Shown: in pieces, positions 22,604-31,274 of the stretch | Layout of the letters: every line of letters begins with the position of its first letter | Position numbering within the stretch: position 1 is the first letter of the stretch | Source: a virus | Length of the DNA stretch: 54,059 nucleotides | Virus record (IMG/VR): IMGVR_UViG_3300033150_000652 | Span: 1-54,059 of that record | Direction: 5' to 3' (one strand) | Notes under the pieces: model-generated | What the model was told of the DNA's origin: nothing | The model's database searches: none | What the model saw: only the letters and a program-made list of their open reading frames with translations | Position numbers and translations under genes: made by a program

Positions 22604-23616
22604 TACGTCTACTACTTTCTACCACTATTTTATTCCTTATCCTTTGTGCGCCTACCCTTGCCGACACGGGAGCCAACTTCGGCTACCTAGAATTCCTCTA
22701 TACCAAAGAAGGCAGAGCATCTGACTTTGATACCAACCTGTATTGGCGTGGCAAGGCAACGAGCAGGCTAGACTTTATCCGATTCCCCGCTGGTTGCAGT
22801 GCCGACCTCTACGATTGGCAAAACCCACGAGGTATATCCCCCGAACAAGTCATAGCCTGGGCCAACGACCATCATCTTTACATCACTTGGATTGTCAATA
22901 TCCAAGGGGATTTCCCCCACATCGTGTGTGGACAACCTGCCCATGATTACTGGTTCTGGCATGAGGGAATACTACAAGAAGCATACGAATTCGCCCAATC
23001 GTATCCGCAAATAAAAGTCTATGAGATTGCCAACGAGCCCTGGGCTGGATACCAAAACACAAGCATCGAGGTTTTTAGAGAGAGAGCATACCAGTATGGC
23101 CTGGTAGCCAAACAATATACCCAAGCCATTAAGCAAGCCAATCCCCAAGCAGAGGTCTATATTGGCGCACGTACCGCCTGGGGCACAGACAAAGCCCAGG
23201 CATGGTATGAGGGCATAGAGGCAAGTGGAGCACTAGAGATTGCAGATGGTGTCTATGATCATATTTATTGTTGGGGGGCTATAGACGAGTTTTGGGATGA
23301 GGTTTACGAGCCGAGGATACGGTTGCTAAAGGAACTCTATCCCGATAAGAAAATCTATATTTCTGAGTGGAACCTATGGGGGTGGGATGGCCAGCCTCAT
23401 CCTGCGATAGGGACGGATATGCATACGGCCTTTGTGCAAGAGATGGTAAGGCGACTTGAGAAAGATGTGGCGCTAAATGCGTTCCATGCCCTGCACAGCG
23501 TTGGGGAAGAGAGCGGGCTGGTTGTAAGTTATGGCAATGAGTTCCATCTGGGCAAGGCTTGGTATGGACTATCTAGAAGGCGGTGGCAAATCCTATTGCC
23601 GATGGTGTGGAAATGA
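22600..23616 (+). CDS. Secreted clan-A glycoside hydrolase, 338 aa
   Basis: Start set at GTG 22600, which has a GGGGGGAGAG site and gives a clean signal peptide (LLLSTTILFLILCAPTLA, cut near residue 21). The rest looks like a (beta/alpha)8 barrel of clan GH-A: acid/base Glu in YEIANEPW (E146) and nucleophile Glu in KIYISEWNLW (E256), with the expected spacing of ~110 residues. Families such as GH39, GH30 or GH79-like are possible; I cannot choose. It could degrade host capsule or extracellular polysaccharide. The gene follows the transglycosylase operon. Confidence 0.8.
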   Translation: MIRLLLSTTILFLILCAPTLADTGANFGYLEFLYTKEGRASDFDTNLYWRGKATSRLDFIRFPAGCSADLYDWQNPRGISPEQVIAWANDHHLYITWIVNIQGDFPHIVCGQPAHDYWFWHEGILQEAYEFAQSYPQIKVYEIANEPWAGYQNTSIEVFRERAYQYGLVAKQYTQAIKQANPQAEVYIGARTAWGTDKAQAWYEGIEASGALEIADGVYDHIYCWGAIDEFWDEVYEPRIRLLKELYPDKKIYISEWNLWGWDGQPHPAIGTDMHTAFVQEMVRRLEKDVALNAFHALHSVGEESGLVVSYGNEFHLGKAWYGLSRRRWQILLPMVWK

Positions 23617-23639
23617 GTCGCCTTATAAAGGAGGAACAA

Positions 23640-23900
23640 ATGACAGGGCGTAAGCAAGAAGACACGATAACAAGCAAACAAATATACATTGCAAGCGTAC
23701 TACTAGCGGGTTATGATAAACCACAGCACTTCCCAATCTGGGTCATTGCGGATAATGCAAATGAGGCCCTAGAGAAAGCAAGGGAGAAAGCACAGGCACT
23801 ATCGCTTGAATCAACGTTTGACATTGTAATGGGGCGAAGTGGCCTCGAATTAACGCAGGGGGAACAATGCCATGAAAGTCAAGTGCGCTTGGTGCGGTAA
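23640..23900 (+). CDS. Small protein, 86 aa
   Basis: Start at the ATG behind AAAGGAGGA. Contains IYIASVLLAGYDKPQHFPIW then a helix NANEALEKAREKAQAL; the pattern resembles small alpha/beta phage proteins of unknown role. Overlaps the next gene. Confidence 0.65.
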   Translation: MTGRKQEDTITSKQIYIASVLLAGYDKPQHFPIWVIADNANEALEKAREKAQALSLESTFDIVMGRSGLELTQGEQCHESQVRLVR

Positions 23901-24030
23901 ATACATTTGTGATAAACCACCGTACTCCGATAAGTCTACAACGGATACAATCTGCCCGAAATGTAAAGAGGAGCAAATTCGATTGCTAGAAAAGAGAAGG
24001 GAGGCAAAAGATGGGATACGTAGAACATAA
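23872..24030 (+). CDS. Small zinc-ribbon protein, 52 aa
   Basis: VKCAWCGKYICDK and TICPKCKEEQ give a ribbon followed by a basic helix (RLLEKRREAKDG). The start overlaps the preceding gene; a GGGGGA site is present. Confidence 0.65.
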   Translation: MKVKCAWCGKYICDKPPYSDKSTTDTICPKCKEEQIRLLEKRREAKDGIRRT

Positions 24031-24214
24031 CGGTATTTGGGAAACATTTGAGGATGTGCAAAAACAGATTAACGCGTTGAGAGAAGAGAACCGAAAGTTG
24101 AAAGAACGCCTAGACTACCTTGAAGGCTATGTCCGCATTCACCCTGTGTTTGGTGAAGGCGACAGGCCAGATGAGGGCGTAGACTACCATGCTGGCCCTT
24201 GGTGGAGGCCATGA
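24011..24214 (+). CDS. Small coiled-coil protein, 67 aa
   Basis: Residues ~13-40 form a heptad helix (VQKQINALREENRKLKERLD). Overlaps genes on both sides. GGGAGGC site. Unknown. Confidence 0.65.
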   Translation: MGYVEHNGIWETFEDVQKQINALREENRKLKERLDYLEGYVRIHPVFGEGDRPDEGVDYHAGPWWRP

Positions 24215-24450
24215 AACACAAATGGTGGGTTGCAGAAAAAGACGGTGATAGCGGCTTGCTATTGATAAGCCCCCTAGAAGCAAATAAAGGGGGAAATATA
24301 ACAATCACAACGGGACTTTGCTATGTAACAACACCTAGGAGACTTAAAGAATTTGGGGCCGAAAAGGTCTGGCTCGTTGACAATGTTTATGAGCCCACTA
24401 AATGGGAGTTAATCTATAATAAACACAATATGGGAGAAAAGGAACAATGA
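24211..24450 (+). CDS. Small protein, 79 aa
   Basis: Coupled to the previous gene by an ATGA overlap. The body reads SGLLLISPLEANKGGNITI with beta character. No family recognised. Confidence 0.6.
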   Translation: MKHKWWVAEKDGDSGLLLISPLEANKGGNITITTGLCYVTTPRRLKEFGAEKVWLVDNVYEPTKWELIYNKHNMGEKEQ

Positions 24451-24623
24451 ACACGGTTTGGCATGGCTTTGAGGTGAACGTAGACGAAGACGCCATTCGG
24501 CGCTTCGTGGCAAGGCAACACGGGTGCACCCCTGAAGATGTAATTATTATACGCACGGGCGGGTGTACCATTGCCCGCCCTAAGACAAAAGAGGAAAAGG
24601 AGAACAAAGATGGCAGAGAATAA
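24447..24623 (+). CDS. Small protein, 58 aa
   Basis: ATGA overlap with the previous stop. The product (FEVNVDEDAIRRFVARQHGC, then PEDVIIIRTGG) looks like a compact alpha/beta domain. It overlaps the start of the next gene by 14 bp. Unknown function. Confidence 0.6.
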   Translation: MNTVWHGFEVNVDEDAIRRFVARQHGCTPEDVIIIRTGGCTIARPKTKEEKENKDGRE

Positions 24624-25734
24624 ACAGGAATACCAATTGACAGTACGCAACGATATAGTACCTGATTTCGCCATACCCCTCGACGAGGCTCGCCGTCGTA
24701 TACAGCAACTCCAACGATTTGTAAAAGATATGATGAAAGAGGGTGTGGATTACGGTAAAATCCCTGGCGTGGACAAGCCCTCTTTGTGGAAACCAGGCGC
24801 AGAGAAACTCATCAATATCTTCGGCCTAGACCTAGAACTCATCGAAGTTGACCGCGTAGAGGATTGGGATAAAGGCTTCTTCTACTATAAATACCGCGCT
24901 ACCCTTCGCTGTGCCAAAACGGGTAGAATCCTTGGCATATGTGAAGGGTCATGTAATAGCATGGAATCCAAATACCGTTGGCGGGCAATTCCTGAATGGA
25001 AAGCGTCCGACTATGATAAGCAAAGAGCAGTCCGCATTGAAACCAGGCGCTCAAAGGGTGGACACGAGTATACTGTATATATAGTAGAGAACGATGACCC
25101 CTTCTCCCTCGTCAACACTCTTCAAAAAATGGGACAGAAAAGAGCCATCATCGGTGCGACTCTCATCGCCACCCGCGCTAGCGATATATTCACGCAAGAT
25201 GTAGAGGATTTGCCTAGTGAGGTCATTGAGGGTGAGGCTAGAGAAATTCCCCCAGAACCACCCGTGAAGCAACCACAACGTAGACCAGCCAATAAAAAAA
25301 GAGTCCCTGACCATCCTTGGCCCGCCGAGTTCCTCAAAAAGGCGTTCGCAGAGAACGTCCAAGTAGCCGAAAAGAGGGGGGCAACAGGCCCTGCCACAGA
25401 CAAGCAAGCCCAGACCCTGGCCCGCTTGCTAGAGGAAATCTGGGCAGGTGAGGACGACGCCAAGTTCAAACGGTATGGATTGCTTAAGTACCTCTTTGGG
25501 GGCGATATGGATTCCTGCAAGAAACTCTCCAAGGCCCAAGCCAGAGTCCTGTTCGATTGGATTATCGAGAAGGAACGAGACGAGTCTGGTGGCTTCATCA
25601 TCAAGCCCTATGTCCGTGCCGAAGCCGACGCCTGCCTGCAAGCATGCGTTGAGGAACTGGGCCAGATGCGCATGGAAAGCGTCGGGGATGTAAGTGATGA
25701 GGAACTAGAGCAAGTATCGCCAGTATCCCATTAA
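24610..25734 (+). CDS. Putative recombination/ssDNA-annealing protein, 374 aa
   Basis: Start set at MAENKQEYQ with an AAGGAG site. The segment VDYGKIPGVDKPSLWKPGA then EKLINIFGL is a conserved block I recall from phage proteins encoded in recombination modules. A Pro-rich linker (~residues 215-240) separates it from a C-terminal helical part (TDKQAQTLARLLEEIW). Followed directly by Gam-like, RusA-like and other DNA genes. I infer a DNA-binding or annealing role; no direct enzymatic motif is visible. Confidence 0.55.
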   Translation: MAENKQEYQLTVRNDIVPDFAIPLDEARRRIQQLQRFVKDMMKEGVDYGKIPGVDKPSLWKPGAEKLINIFGLDLELIEVDRVEDWDKGFFYYKYRATLRCAKTGRILGICEGSCNSMESKYRWRAIPEWKASDYDKQRAVRIETRRSKGGHEYTVYIVENDDPFSLVNTLQKMGQKRAIIGATLIATRASDIFTQDVEDLPSEVIEGEAREIPPEPPVKQPQRRPANKKRVPDHPWPAEFLKKAFAENVQVAEKRGATGPATDKQAQTLARLLEEIWAGEDDAKFKRYGLLKYLFGGDMDSCKKLSKAQARVLFDWIIEKERDESGGFIIKPYVRAEADACLQACVEELGQMRMESVGDVSDEELEQVSPVSH

Positions 25735-25744
25735 GGAGACACAT

Positions 25745-26254
25745 ATGGACACCGTAAAACTCTATGAGGACACCGAAACCCGCTTTGAGATTAATGACCT
25801 AGATAGCCTAAACTGGCTGTTAAAGAAAATTGCCCTACTGGAACGCCAAAAGCAGGACATCATAGAACTCCGTGATAAAGAGATTGCCCGTATCCAAGCA
25901 AAAGCACAAGCAATGATAGATACGGTGCAAAGCCAAATAGATTTCTTCCTAGACTCTTATGGCCCACAAGCCGAGCAGTTTGTGAAACGGTATACGACGG
26001 GCACAAAGAGGCGCTCGGTACAGACCTTGTGGGGCAGAGCGGGTTTTCGTAGGAGCAGGGAGACACTTCAGATACACAATACAGAAGCCGTTATCAACTT
26101 TGCCAAGCAGAGAAATCTACCCGTGAAGGTGATAGAAAAACCATTAGTTAAACCCCTGCTAGAATACGCAAAAGAAACAGGCGAAATTCCAGAAGGGGCA
26201 GAATATGTGCCATCAGAGGATAAGTTCTATCTGAAAGCAGAGTGGAAGGAATGA
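25745..26254 (+). CDS. gam: Gam-like host nuclease inhibitor, 169 aa
   Basis: Length and architecture match phage Mu Gam: an N-terminal pair of long helices (LKKIALLERQKQDIIELRDK onward), then WGRAGFRRSRETLQI and a C-terminal alpha/beta part. Gam dimers bind dsDNA ends and shield them from RecBCD/AddAB exonucleases. AAGGAGA site. The neighbouring recombination genes support the call. Confidence 0.75.
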   Translation: MDTVKLYEDTETRFEINDLDSLNWLLKKIALLERQKQDIIELRDKEIARIQAKAQAMIDTVQSQIDFFLDSYGPQAEQFVKRYTTGTKRRSVQTLWGRAGFRRSRETLQIHNTEAVINFAKQRNLPVKVIEKPLVKPLLEYAKETGEIPEGAEYVPSEDKFYLKAEWKE

Positions 26255-26330
26255 ACCACATGGGTAAATACTTGGCTGCACCTAGCCCATGTGATTCATG
26301 AAATCTTAACAGAAAGGAGGTGTGAGCGGC

Positions 26331-26606
26331 GTGGGCACCACCAGAAAAATTGAAAAGAAAGAGACGCGGGACGGTGGTATATTGATAGCGCTGGTGGTGC
26401 CCGCTCTCATTCCCATGATGGCTATTAAACATTTGTGTAATAAAATCAAACGCTATTTAACAAAACGAGATAAACATTTAATAAGGCAAGACTGGTTCTG
26501 GTCAGAAGGCTGGCAAAGGGCCGAGCAAGAGGCGGAGAAGGACTTGGCCGAGGGGCGATATGAGGATTATGAGGATATGGATGAGTTCATCGAGAGTTTG
26601 AAATGA
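26331..26606 (+). CDS. Small single-span membrane protein, 91 aa
   Basis: Start set at GTG 26331, nine bases after AAAGGAGG. One span (GGILIALVVPALIPMMAIKHL), then a basic helix and an acidic tail EDYEDMDEFIESLK. The last residues (FIESL) also end the next protein. Unknown function. Confidence 0.6.
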   Translation: MGTTRKIEKKETRDGGILIALVVPALIPMMAIKHLCNKIKRYLTKRDKHLIRQDWFWSEGWQRAEQEAEKDLAEGRYEDYEDMDEFIESLK

Positions 26607-27010
26607 TGTATACATTCAGCATCAAAGGCAGAATTGAACCCTGCGCCGCGTCGAAAGAGGCGATACGCGCACAACTAGTTGCCCAAATGGATTATCGAGG
26701 ATGGGGCAGATTGCCGGCCAAAACCCCGCTATTAGTTTCGATGCATATAGCGCCTATTCACCGCGACTACTACATAGATGATTTAATCAGAGCCATACTT
26801 GATGCTATGACGGGGATTGTATTCCCCGATGCCCGCTGGATTGACGAATTATCCGTCAAGCAGGTGGAGCGAGTGTGGCTACCCCGCCTTGATAGTGGCC
26901 CCTTGCCCCACTTTGATGAGGGCGTTTGGGTTTTAGTAAATACATTGGAAGAAAATGGGCATAGAAAGCAAGATAAAAACGCCAATGAGTTTATCGAGAG
27001 CCTGGAATGA
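26603..27010 (+). CDS. rusA: RusA-like Holliday junction resolvase, 135 aa
   Basis: RusA family: YYIDDLIRAILDAMTGIVFP then DARWIDELSVKQVE. The clustered Asp residues (DD and D in the helix, D after FP) are those that bind Mg in RusA. It resolves four-way junctions, useful for branched DNA before packaging. The C-terminal tail (NANEFIESLE) is extra. ATGA overlap with the previous gene. Confidence 0.85.
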   Translation: MMYTFSIKGRIEPCAASKEAIRAQLVAQMDYRGWGRLPAKTPLLVSMHIAPIHRDYYIDDLIRAILDAMTGIVFPDARWIDELSVKQVERVWLPRLDSGPLPHFDEGVWVLVNTLEENGHRKQDKNANEFIESLE

Positions 27011-27321
27011 CAAGCGAGTCGCCGAAAAATGTCGAGCGGACAATAGCCCAAAAGACTGGAGGAACCCGTGTCGGCGTCACGGGAAAGGCAACTCCTGACG
27101 TAGTAAATGATTGGCTTAGTATAGAGGTCAAGAGCCGACAGCGGTTACCGCTCTGGTTGAAAAATGCCATGGCGCAAGCAAAGCGAAACGCAATAGAGGG
27201 CACACTGGCTATTGTGGTGTTACATGAGAAGCGACAGAGATATGATGATGATATTGTGATGATGACGCTCAAGGATTTCAATGATTGGTTTGGGGGAGCA
27301 GATGGAAATCAAAGTACGTAA
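27007..27321 (+). CDS. PD-(D/E)XK nuclease-like protein, 104 aa
   Basis: The pattern ATPDVVNDWLSIEVKSRQRL carries the PD...EVK core (candidate catalytic D, E and K), with LPLWLKNAMAQAKRNA and LAIVVLHEK after it. This matches small resolvase-like nucleases common in phage genomes. Coupled to the RusA gene by a 4-bp overlap. Two resolvase-type enzymes side by side is noteworthy. Confidence 0.75.
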   Translation: MTSESPKNVERTIAQKTGGTRVGVTGKATPDVVNDWLSIEVKSRQRLPLWLKNAMAQAKRNAIEGTLAIVVLHEKRQRYDDDIVMMTLKDFNDWFGGADGNQST

Positions 27322-27505
27322 GGAATGCAAAGTCTGTAAAGCGATAGAAGAACACCTCGGCGAAGTGGAAACGGAATGTTCCGCCTGCCACGGCGAGCGG
27401 GTAGTCGAAGCATGGATACCGCTGGATGATTTGATAGCATATGCACTTGCACGATTGCGAGTTATACAGAAGATGGAGAACGATGAATGCCCAAGCCACG
27501 AGTAA
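27302..27505 (+). CDS. Small zinc-finger protein, 67 aa
   Basis: CKVCKAIEEHLGEVETECSA continues to CHGE: a CxxC...CxxC finger like DnaJ-type knuckles. GGGGGAGC site within the previous gene. Unknown. Confidence 0.65.
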   Translation: MEIKVRKECKVCKAIEEHLGEVETECSACHGERVVEAWIPLDDLIAYALARLRVIQKMENDECPSHE

Positions 27506-28314
27506 TTGACCCTGCATTTTTTGACGATTTGGACATAGCAAGCCTTACCCGTGATGAACGGTTACTTATTACGGGCATGATAGCCAAATGCGCTGATGAC
27601 TATGGACGGTTACGAGCACACCCAAAGTATCTTCGCAAAGAGGTATTTGGCTACGATGAAGACATCACAGCCGAGGACGTAGCCATAATGCGGGAACACA
27701 TTATCGCACATTGGAAGAATATTTTGCTCTATACTGTCAATGGAGAAGAGTATTTTTATATCAAAAATTGGGACAAATTTCAGAAAATTCGTTACCGAGT
27801 TCCCAGTAAACTTCCGCCACCCCCTAGCGAACTCCCACAAAAATCAGAAGATGATTATTCAGAACCCGCGGGAGATTCTGCACAACTTTCGCGCGAAATT
27901 AGCGACAATTTTGCGGAAAATTCGCACCAATTTAGCGCTAAAGTTACGCCAAATTCCCCTAGAGTAGTGTTGAGTAGTGTAGAGAAGAGTAGTCGTAGTG
28001 TAGAGTTAAACACACAAAACGACGACAACCACAACAAATCACCACCTCTTGATGACATAACGATGAGCGTTTCAAGAGAATGGGCTAAAGCACGTGGGGG
28101 ATTAGTCAACTCCCTTGATGCCGAGATGCTTGAGGAACTTGAGCAAGAGTATGGCCCGCAATGGGTGCTGGACGCCATTCGAGAGGCGAATAAATCACGC
28201 ACACGGGGAAGGGCCATCAACCTGAAATTCGTGGAAAGTATCCTGCAACGCTGGAAACAAGAGGGCAAAGATAGCCAATTCCGACCTGCGGGGAAAATCA
28301 AATGGCTGAAGTAG
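27487..28314 (+). CDS. DnaD-like replisome organiser / helicase loader, 275 aa
   Basis: The N-terminal ~110 residues form a winged-helix domain of the phage replisome-organiser type (SLTRDERLLITGMIAKCADD through NWDKFQKIRYRVPSKLP). A low-complexity Ser/Asn linker (~120-190) follows, then a DnaD-like C-terminal helix set (YGPQWVLDAIREANKSR, FVESILQRWKQEG). It would bind the origin and load the DnaB helicase encoded next, with a 13-bp overlap. Confidence 0.8.
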   Translation: MPKPRVIDPAFFDDLDIASLTRDERLLITGMIAKCADDYGRLRAHPKYLRKEVFGYDEDITAEDVAIMREHIIAHWKNILLYTVNGEEYFYIKNWDKFQKIRYRVPSKLPPPPSELPQKSEDDYSEPAGDSAQLSREISDNFAENSHQFSAKVTPNSPRVVLSSVEKSSRSVELNTQNDDNHNKSPPLDDITMSVSREWAKARGGLVNSLDAEMLEELEQEYGPQWVLDAIREANKSRTRGRAINLKFVESILQRWKQEGKDSQFRPAGKIKWLK

Positions 28315-29606
28315 GTTCACCGCTGAAAAATTTAGAGATTGAGCAGGCGCTGTTGGGTTCGCTCCTCATTGACGGCAGTCGTATCTTCGAGGTCTGCACT
28401 GTCATAGAGCCTGACGACTTTGCCTCGTCTACCCACAGCACTATCTATAGCGCTATGCTGGATATTGCTCATGCGGGGAAGGAGATAGACTTGCTAGTCC
28501 TTTCGGACGAGTTGGAGCGTCAGGGGAAACTAGCCAAACTAGGGCATAAAAATATCCACGGCGCGGCCTATATCTCCTGGTTACCAACGGTTACTCCCAC
28601 GTCCGTTCATGCTGTACACTATGCCAAGACGGTGCGGGATTATGCTCTCCGTCGGCGATTGCTCAACGTGGCTCAGAAGATTGTTACCGCTAGCCACGAT
28701 AGCGATTCGGGGGAGCAGGCATTAACTCAAGCGCTCACCTGGCTCAATGCCGTTAACCAACACGCCACGGTTAAATTACAGCCCATCTCAGAGGCGGTGG
28801 ATGAGTTTACCGTCAGGCTTACAGACTGGCTAGAGAGACCCCGTGAAGTATGGGGTCTCTCCACGGGCCTCAAAGACTTGGATGAGTTGACAGGGGGATT
28901 GGAGCAGGGAGAATTCGTCATTATCGCTGGTCGTCCTGGGATGGGCAAATCCAGTCTGGCTCTTCAGATCGCACGCCATGTGGCAGAAGAGGGACATGGT
29001 GTGGTATTCTTCAGTTTGGAGATGAGCATAAACCAACTGATGATGCGCCTCACCTGTTCTGGGGCTAAAGTAGATAGTGGGCTGGTTAGGCGAGGCAAAT
29101 TGAGTGAATACCAACGGGAGAAATTGTGGGATGAACTGCTTGAGATTCAACGATTACCTCTTTGGTGGTGTTGCCATTCCAATATCACGACGAGAGAAGC
29201 CACAAACGAAGTGGCACGACTACAAACGCAACATGATATAGCGCTGGTGATATTTGATTATATCCAGTTGGCACGGGCCAAAGGTGAAAGCCAGAACATC
29301 AGAGTTAGCAAGATTAGCCAGGGACTTAAGCACCTAGCAGTTACTCTGAACGTGTGTGTAGTTGGCGTGTCCCAATTGAGCCGTGCTATCGAGTCGCGGT
29401 TAGACCCAGAACCGAGACTATCGGATTTGAGAGATAGCGGCTCACTGGAACAGGATGCGGATAAGGTGATATTCCTACACCGCAACAAAGATGACAAAAC
29501 CGTACAGGTGATATTGGCGAAAAACAGGAATGGGGCAGCAAATATTGGGTTGAGGCAATTGGTGTTCTTACCAGAGTACACAATGTTTGGGGAGATTATG
29601 AAATGA
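28302..29606 (+). CDS. dnaB: Replicative DNA helicase DnaB
   Basis: Hexameric 5'-3' helicase that unwinds the fork. 434 residues, normal for the family. The N-terminal DnaB domain (EIEQALLGSLLIDG) is followed by a RecA-like core: Walker A GRPGMGKSS at 210-218, Walker B ALVIFDYIQLA around 314-324, VVGVSQLSRAIE at 353-364 and DLRDSGSLEQDAD at 375-387. Overlaps its presumed loader. With no phage polymerase, host Pol III is presumably recruited, perhaps with the phage clamp-like protein. Confidence 0.95.
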   Translation: MAEVGSPLKNLEIEQALLGSLLIDGSRIFEVCTVIEPDDFASSTHSTIYSAMLDIAHAGKEIDLLVLSDELERQGKLAKLGHKNIHGAAYISWLPTVTPTSVHAVHYAKTVRDYALRRRLLNVAQKIVTASHDSDSGEQALTQALTWLNAVNQHATVKLQPISEAVDEFTVRLTDWLERPREVWGLSTGLKDLDELTGGLEQGEFVIIAGRPGMGKSSLALQIARHVAEEGHGVVFFSLEMSINQLMMRLTCSGAKVDSGLVRRGKLSEYQREKLWDELLEIQRLPLWWCCHSNITTREATNEVARLQTQHDIALVIFDYIQLARAKGESQNIRVSKISQGLKHLAVTLNVCVVGVSQLSRAIESRLDPEPRLSDLRDSGSLEQDADKVIFLHRNKDDKTVQVILAKNRNGAANIGLRQLVFLPEYTMFGEIMK

Positions 29607-29824
29607 ATAATTATACAGTACCCATGAGAAAATGGCTTTATATCATGCTCTGGACTATTGCATTATGTTTTGAGGCTATTGCGCGGCGGGTAGTCATATT
29701 CCTCAAATCGTGGGGGACATTTCCAGGGGAGATTAAAGATATTCACAAAATTGTAATATGGAGGTGGGAATATAAAGAGAATGAGGAAAGAATGAGAAAA
29801 GAAATTGTGGGGAAAAAACGATAA
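29603..29824 (+). CDS. Small membrane protein with WEY motif (family copy 1), 73 aa
   Basis: Coupled to dnaB by an ATGA overlap. One span (LYIMLWTIALCFEAIARRVV), then a short link to IVIWRWEYKENEERMRKE. The same plan (span, ~30 residues, WxWEY, basic end) recurs at 30050 and 31930. Unknown function. Confidence 0.65.
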   Translation: MNNYTVPMRKWLYIMLWTIALCFEAIARRVVIFLKSWGTFPGEIKDIHKIVIWRWEYKENEERMRKEIVGKKR

Positions 29825-29852
29825 GAGCATACAAGTTTGGGGAGGTGGCGAG

Positions 29853-30053
29853 ATGAATAACGAGGAGTTGGCCAAAAGATTATTCCATGCACCTAAGGAC
29901 AAGTGTAAGTATTGCGACGCTAAACTTCAATGGGAATTCAGCATGGAAGACGGGGATGGAAAGTGGTATAGAAAACTGTGCCCGCAATGTGGCTGGGTTT
30001 ATGAGGTGGCATGTGTTTTGAGGGAGGCTTCTCGCAATGAGGGGGCAATATGA
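29853..30053 (+). CDS. Small zinc-ribbon protein, 66 aa
   Basis: GGGGAGGTGG site. CKYCDAKLQWEF and LCPQCGWVYEVACV form a ribbon. Overlaps the following membrane-protein gene. Confidence 0.65.
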   Translation: MNNEELAKRLFHAPKDKCKYCDAKLQWEFSMEDGDGKWYRKLCPQCGWVYEVACVLREASRNEGAI

Positions 30054-30226
30054 GAAGGTGGCTTTTCATAGCACGCTGGATGGTAGTGTGGGCGGTTAGT
30101 TGTATTGTGAATCAAATACGCATCATCATTAAGATGTGTCTAAAACTCCCTCGCGATATTCTAGACGGATATTATCTTGCGCAGTGGGAATGGGAATATA
30201 TTAACAGAAAAGAGGTAAGTACATAA
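30050..30226 (+). CDS. Small membrane protein with WEY motif (family copy 2), 58 aa
   Basis: ATGA overlap with the previous gene. MRRWLFIARWMVVWAVSCIV is a span, and the end reads LAQWEWEYINRKEVST. Clear relative of copy 1 in layout. Unknown function. Confidence 0.6.
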   Translation: MRRWLFIARWMVVWAVSCIVNQIRIIIKMCLKLPRDILDGYYLAQWEWEYINRKEVST

Positions 30227-30250
30227 TAGGCGCCGAGAAGAGGTGAAAAG

Positions 30251-30628
30251 ATGAAATTTATCGTAGATCGCACGAGTCTGTATGGCAACGAAGATAAACC
30301 ATGCGAGGGGGCATTTCGCGGTAAGGTGCTTTTTGTTGATGAACGCACCGTTGATAACACCTCGAAAATTCCAACATATCGTGGAGAGTCCGAATGGTGG
30401 TATCGGAAAGGTATGAATCATCGTGTTGAGAATGGTTGTATTAAACGTGATTTTGAGAAGGAAGTATGGTTCATTGAGATTGACTCATTGGAAGATTTGA
30501 TGCGCTTTGTTGAAAAGCACGGTCGCATAGTAATTGACTACTGGACCTTCTATGAGAATTTCTTTGTTGATTATAAATTAAAGACGCCATACTTTCGGAT
30601 TGAGATCTATGATGCTTGGCGGGAGTGA
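30251..30628 (+). CDS. Hypothetical protein, 125 aa
   Basis: Weak GAGG site. Alpha/beta protein (MKFIVDRTSLYGNEDKPCEG, then VWFIEIDSLEDLMRFVEKHG, VIDYWTFYENFF). The middle resembles small phage and anti-restriction-like proteins of unknown role. No firm family. Confidence 0.7.
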   Translation: MKFIVDRTSLYGNEDKPCEGAFRGKVLFVDERTVDNTSKIPTYRGESEWWYRKGMNHRVENGCIKRDFEKEVWFIEIDSLEDLMRFVEKHGRIVIDYWTFYENFFVDYKLKTPYFRIEIYDAWRE

Positions 30629-30632
30629 AAAC

Positions 30633-30758
30633 ATGATTACTTTTCTGATTGCTTTTGTTGCCTTGATGTTGCTGTTGCTCTACTCGCTGATGTGTACGGC
30701 GGGGCGGGCAAGTCGAAACAAGGATATGTATCTTTATGGATTTGAGAAAGGAGATTAA
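30633..30758 (+). CDS. Tiny membrane peptide, 41 aa
   Basis: N-terminal span (MITFLIAFVALMLLLLYSLM), then a polar tail ending GFEKGD. A GGGAG site precedes the ATG. Its stop is two bases before the next start. Unknown. Confidence 0.55.
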   Translation: MITFLIAFVALMLLLLYSLMCTAGRASRNKDMYLYGFEKGD

Positions 30759-30759
30759 C

Positions 30760-31161
30760 ATGTCGAAAGTAATATGCGATGTGTGTGGTAAAGAAATTGA
30801 GGAGGAGGATGCCATGATCATTGGGCGTCCTTGGCTGGGATATTCGATATATTGCTCGAAGGCTTGTTCGCAGGCTAATCCAATAATGGCACGGGTAGAT
30901 AGAATAATTGCAGGCGATGATCCAGGGAAAGATACCTTCTGTGGTTCAGTAACTTGTCCTTGTAGTGTTTTAGGTAGGTGCACCGCAACCCCAGAAACCT
31001 TTGGGCAAGCGTGTGAACAGGACGAGGAAAGAGTAAGGCAGGGAGAAAAACCCAAAATGTTGGATCAGTGTTTAATCCTAAGGGGCTGGATGAAACTGGA
31101 CGAATCGGGTCCCTCTTGGCGAAAATTTAACCCTGATGAGGCGGTGAGTTCTACTGCATAG
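30760..31161 (+). CDS. Cys-rich zinc-finger protein, 133 aa
   Basis: Start at the ATG behind AAAGGAG. CDVCGKEIEEED and IYCSKACSQAN form a finger; a second Cys cluster reads FCGSVTCPCSVLGRC. Unknown function. Confidence 0.7.
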   Translation: MSKVICDVCGKEIEEEDAMIIGRPWLGYSIYCSKACSQANPIMARVDRIIAGDDPGKDTFCGSVTCPCSVLGRCTATPETFGQACEQDEERVRQGEKPKMLDQCLILRGWMKLDESGPSWRKFNPDEAVSSTA

Positions 31162-31171
31162 GAGGCTTAAC

Positions 31172-31267
31172 GTGAAGTGGCGAGTTGTACTGTTATGCTT
31201 TGCAATATCACTGATGTGTATCCTGTTGCCCCTGGCGGTGATGGTTATCGCTTTGAGCGGAAAGTGA
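31172..31267 (+). CDS. Tiny membrane peptide, 31 aa
   Basis: GTG start seven bases behind an AGGAGG site. Almost the whole peptide is one span (VVLLCFAISLMCILLPLAVM). Good ribosome site makes it credible despite its size. Confidence 0.55.
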   Translation: MKWRVVLLCFAISLMCILLPLAVMVIALSGK

Positions 31268-31274
31268 GACCCAA

